Origin: Candidatus Heimdallarchaeota archaeon | GTDB lineage: Archaea; Asgardarchaeota; Heimdallarchaeia; Heimdallarchaeales; Heimdallarchaeaceae | Direction of reading: 5' to 3' | NCBI GenBank assembly: GCA_030603505.1 | Contig: JAUVXQ010000074.1 | Location: 1 to 6,334, forward strand | Length of the DNA: 6,334 bases | Part shown: positions 4,428 to 6,334 of the stretch, piece by piece | Numbering within the stretch: position 1 is the stretch's first letter | Layout: the number at the start of each line of letters is the position of its first letter | Notes under the pieces: model-generated | What the model was told of the DNA's origin: nothing | Database searches by the model: none | The model's input: the letters and a program-made list of their open reading frames with translations, nothing else | Made by a program: the position numbers and the translations under genes

Positions 4428-6334
4428 ATGTCAAGCGATACAGGTATAACAGGAATGCTAGGACGCTTTTGGAAAAAAATCGTTAATCATTTCGAAGATT
4501 ATGAAATAAATAGGGAAGCTCTTCTTAATAGAATAAGTCTATTGATTATTCTCGCAGCAGGTATTATGATTAGATTATTTTCTTTGATGAAAGGATATGA
4601 TCCACTAATCAAGGCATTTGATCCATATGTTCAGTTAGTAAGTGCCGAATATATTAATAGCAGTGGTTTTATAGATTTCGTACATTGGTTCAAAAATAAT
4701 TCTTGGTATCCTTACGGTTTCCATACAGGAAGAGAACTATATTGGGGAGTTCCTGTAAGTGCAGTTATCATTAAAGGATTATTAGGCATATTCTCCATCG
4801 AAGTAACAATTACACAAGTAGCATACTTTAGTCCAGTATTTTATGGGTTCTTTACAATTCTTGCCTCTTATTTTCTAGGAAAAGAAACGGTTAGTACTAG
4901 AACTGGATTATTCACGGCTTTCTTCATGGCTTTTTCCCCTGCTTTTGTATCAAGAAGCACGGCAGGGTTCTTTGACAATGAATCAGTAGGGATTCTATTT
5001 ACAGTTTTAACCTTGTATTTCTTTATACGAGCAATAAAACGTGGTGGTACCATTTCATCATTTTTAGCAGGTGTAAGTTTAGCTATATTGATTGGAAGTT
5101 GGGGTGCATATAGATATATCTTAGATTTGTTGCCTTTAGCAACTTTCTTCCTTGTTTTAACAAGGAAACTTACTTTCAAACTAATTAAAGCTTATACTAT
5201 TACGATTGTCACGGCACTAATGATAGGATTCTTGGTACCTAGAGTATTGACTAATAAGTTCTACAATATTGAAGTCATGATTCCTGTTTTGATGATTGGG
5301 CTTCTAGTTCTGGTAGGAATAGTACAGAACCTTTCCCGAAGTCTAAGTGAAAAAACGTTTAAACAAGTTATAATTATAGGTTCAATAACGGCACTGTTTT
5401 TGTTAGCTATTCTAATCACAGTATTTCTGTCCTTAGGTATGTTCACAAACATTTCTGCTAAATTCTGGGCAGTTATTCTGCCAGGAAATCGGTCAGCAAT
5501 TCCGATTATCTCCTCGGTAAGCGAACATCAACCCATGACTTGGGCTGAGCTCTTCAATAGTATTCATATTATGATGTTCTTGATTCCCTTAGGATTATAT
5601 TACTGTATTAGAAAACCAACAGATGTAAATATAATCATCCTTACTCTTGGAGTAACTACAATTTACTTTTCAGGATCAATGGTAAGGTTGGTATTATTGT
5701 TATCTCCAGCTGCTTCATTATTAAGCGCACTTGCTATTGATAAATTACTTTATACTTACTCTTTAAGTGCCCATGGTAAAATTGCTCTGACTAAAAGAAA
5801 ATTAAGAATCACGAAATCAATAGGCAGAGATGAAGCCATAGTAGCTTATTTAGTAATATTCGGTTTACTTATTACATTTACTTTCCAAAGCGTAAAATTA
5901 GCTGAACAATATGCTCAATCAGAGATGGCTCCAGTTCTTTATAGAGATTTAGGTTTTCCATCTTCAGACTGGCAAGAAGCTTTATTGTGGTTAAGGAACA
6001 ATGCTCAAGGACAAGGTATAGTTGCAAATAGTGCCCCTGTTGTTATGAGTTGGTGGGATTATGGTTATTGGATTACGAATTATGGTAATGCAACGTCGCT
6101 TGTAGATAATGCAACTACGAATAAAACACAAATCGGTATGGTAGGAACCATGTTAATGTGGAACTTCACTGAGTCAGTTAAATTGATGTATAAATATAAT
6201 GTAAAATATGTCTTAATTAATAGTCAAAGTGGAATTCCAGGTCTTGGTTCAGACTTAGGAAAGGCACTATGGTGTATAAGGATTGCTGAATCTACAGTGC
6301 CAAGATATGGAATGACTGAAAAAGCTTTCTGGGG
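4428..6334 (+). CDS. STT3/AglB oligosaccharyltransferase catalytic subunit, eukaryote-like, 3' truncated
   Basis: The first 635 residues of an STT3-family enzyme, which moves an oligosaccharide from a dolichol carrier to Asn in N-X-S/T sequons on the outer membrane face. The frame runs off the right edge. A cytosolic N-terminus leads into TM1 (about 35-52); many hydrophobic spans follow to about residue 490, then the soluble domain. Catalytic motifs are seen in order: D65 (FDPY), SRSTAGFFD183-N-E185, the external-loop glutamate in SVSE366HQP, sequon-binding W542-W-D-Y-G546, and a DK-type motif D609-x2-K612-A-L-W. SVSEHQP, DNE and the stretch IYFSGSMVRL are closer to eukaryotic STT3 than to the TIxE form usual in archaeal AglB. 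Human STT3A is about 705 residues, so roughly 70 or more may be missing. Four sequons follow WWDYG. No other OST subunit or glycosyltransferase gene is in view. Confidence 0.95.
   Translation, partial: MSSDTGITGMLGRFWKKIVNHFEDYEINREALLNRISLLIILAAGIMIRLFSLMKGYDPLIKAFDPYVQLVSAEYINSSGFIDFVHWFKNNSWYPYGFHTGRELYWGVPVSAVIIKGLLGIFSIEVTITQVAYFSPVFYGFFTILASYFLGKETVSTRTGLFTAFFMAFSPAFVSRSTAGFFDNESVGILFTVLTLYFFIRAIKRGGTISSFLAGVSLAILIGSWGAYRYILDLLPLATFFLVLTRKLTFKLIKAYTITIVTALMIGFLVPRVLTNKFYNIEVMIPVLMIGLLVLVGIVQNLSRSLSEKTFKQVIIIGSITALFLLAILITVFLSLGMFTNISAKFWAVILPGNRSAIPIISSVSEHQPMTWAELFNSIHIMMFLIPLGLYYCIRKPTDVNIIILTLGVTTIYFSGSMVRLVLLLSPAASLLSALAIDKLLYTYSLSAHGKIALTKRKLRITKSIGRDEAIVAYLVIFGLLITFTFQSVKLAEQYAQSEMAPVLYRDLGFPSSDWQEALLWLRNNAQGQGIVANSAPVVMSWWDYGYWITNYGNATSLVDNATTNKTQIGMVGTMLMWNFTESVKLMYKYNVKYVLINSQSGIPGLGSDLGKALWCIRIAESTVPRYGMTEKAFW

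Noticed and set aside
4868..5452. Two minus-strand open frames (4868-5179 and 5261-5452)
   Set aside because: Both are antisense to STT3, whose frame is continuous and carries all family motifs; the antisense products look like shadow translation, rich in basic residues without a fold.
1..6334. CRISPR array, insertion sequence, integrase or defence island
   Set aside because: No regularly spaced repeats, no transposase or integrase motifs, and no terminal repeats around the tRNA were found; all genes look like conserved chromosomal ones.

Overview
The window is AT-rich chromosomal DNA from an archaeon, most plausibly an Asgard archaeon (inference). Archaeal markers are the small subunit of DNA polymerase D (DP1), an archaeal-type topoisomerase I tail with two zinc ribbons, a Sec61-beta protein translocase subunit, and AGGTG-type ribosome binding sites. 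DP1 argues against the Sulfolobus-type Thermoproteota, which lack PolD. A free-standing roadblock/LC7 protein and an STT3 oligosaccharyltransferase whose motifs read like those of eukaryotes (SVSEHQP, DNE, D-x-x-K-x-L-W) point to Asgard. The tRNA stems are GC-rich but not extremely so, which does not suggest a hyperthermophile. No marker allows a finer placement.

Layout. Positions 2-953 (+) hold the C-terminal part of topoisomerase I and a 79-residue zinc-motif protein whose start overlaps the topA stop. Positions 1007-1853 (-) hold three small genes read leftward: Sec61-beta, a MazG-like nucleotide pyrophosphohydrolase and a glutaredoxin/thioredoxin-like protein. They converge on the topA pair. 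Positions 2024-2100 (+) hold tRNA-Arg(UCU) with an encoded CCA, followed after 53 bases by DP1 (2154-3731, +). Positions 3755-4165 (-) hold a roadblock/LC7 protein converging on DP1. A 262-base divergent intergenic region with several inverted repeats separates it from STT3 (4428 to the right edge, +), which is cut by the window end.

How the genes relate. TopA and DP1 are replication and topology functions. Sec61-beta and STT3 act on the same secretory route: the Sec channel passes nascent proteins, and STT3 transfers glycans from a lipid carrier to Asn-X-Ser/Thr sites on the outer face of the membrane. MazG and glutaredoxin are housekeeping functions for nucleotide-pool cleaning and thiol redox. 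The roadblock protein is probably a partner of small GTPases, none of which is in the window.

I see no CRISPR array, insertion sequence, phage gene or defence island, and no clearly new multi-gene system. The items most worth following are the eukaryote-like STT3, the small zinc protein coupled to topA, and the crossing inverted repeats in front of STT3.
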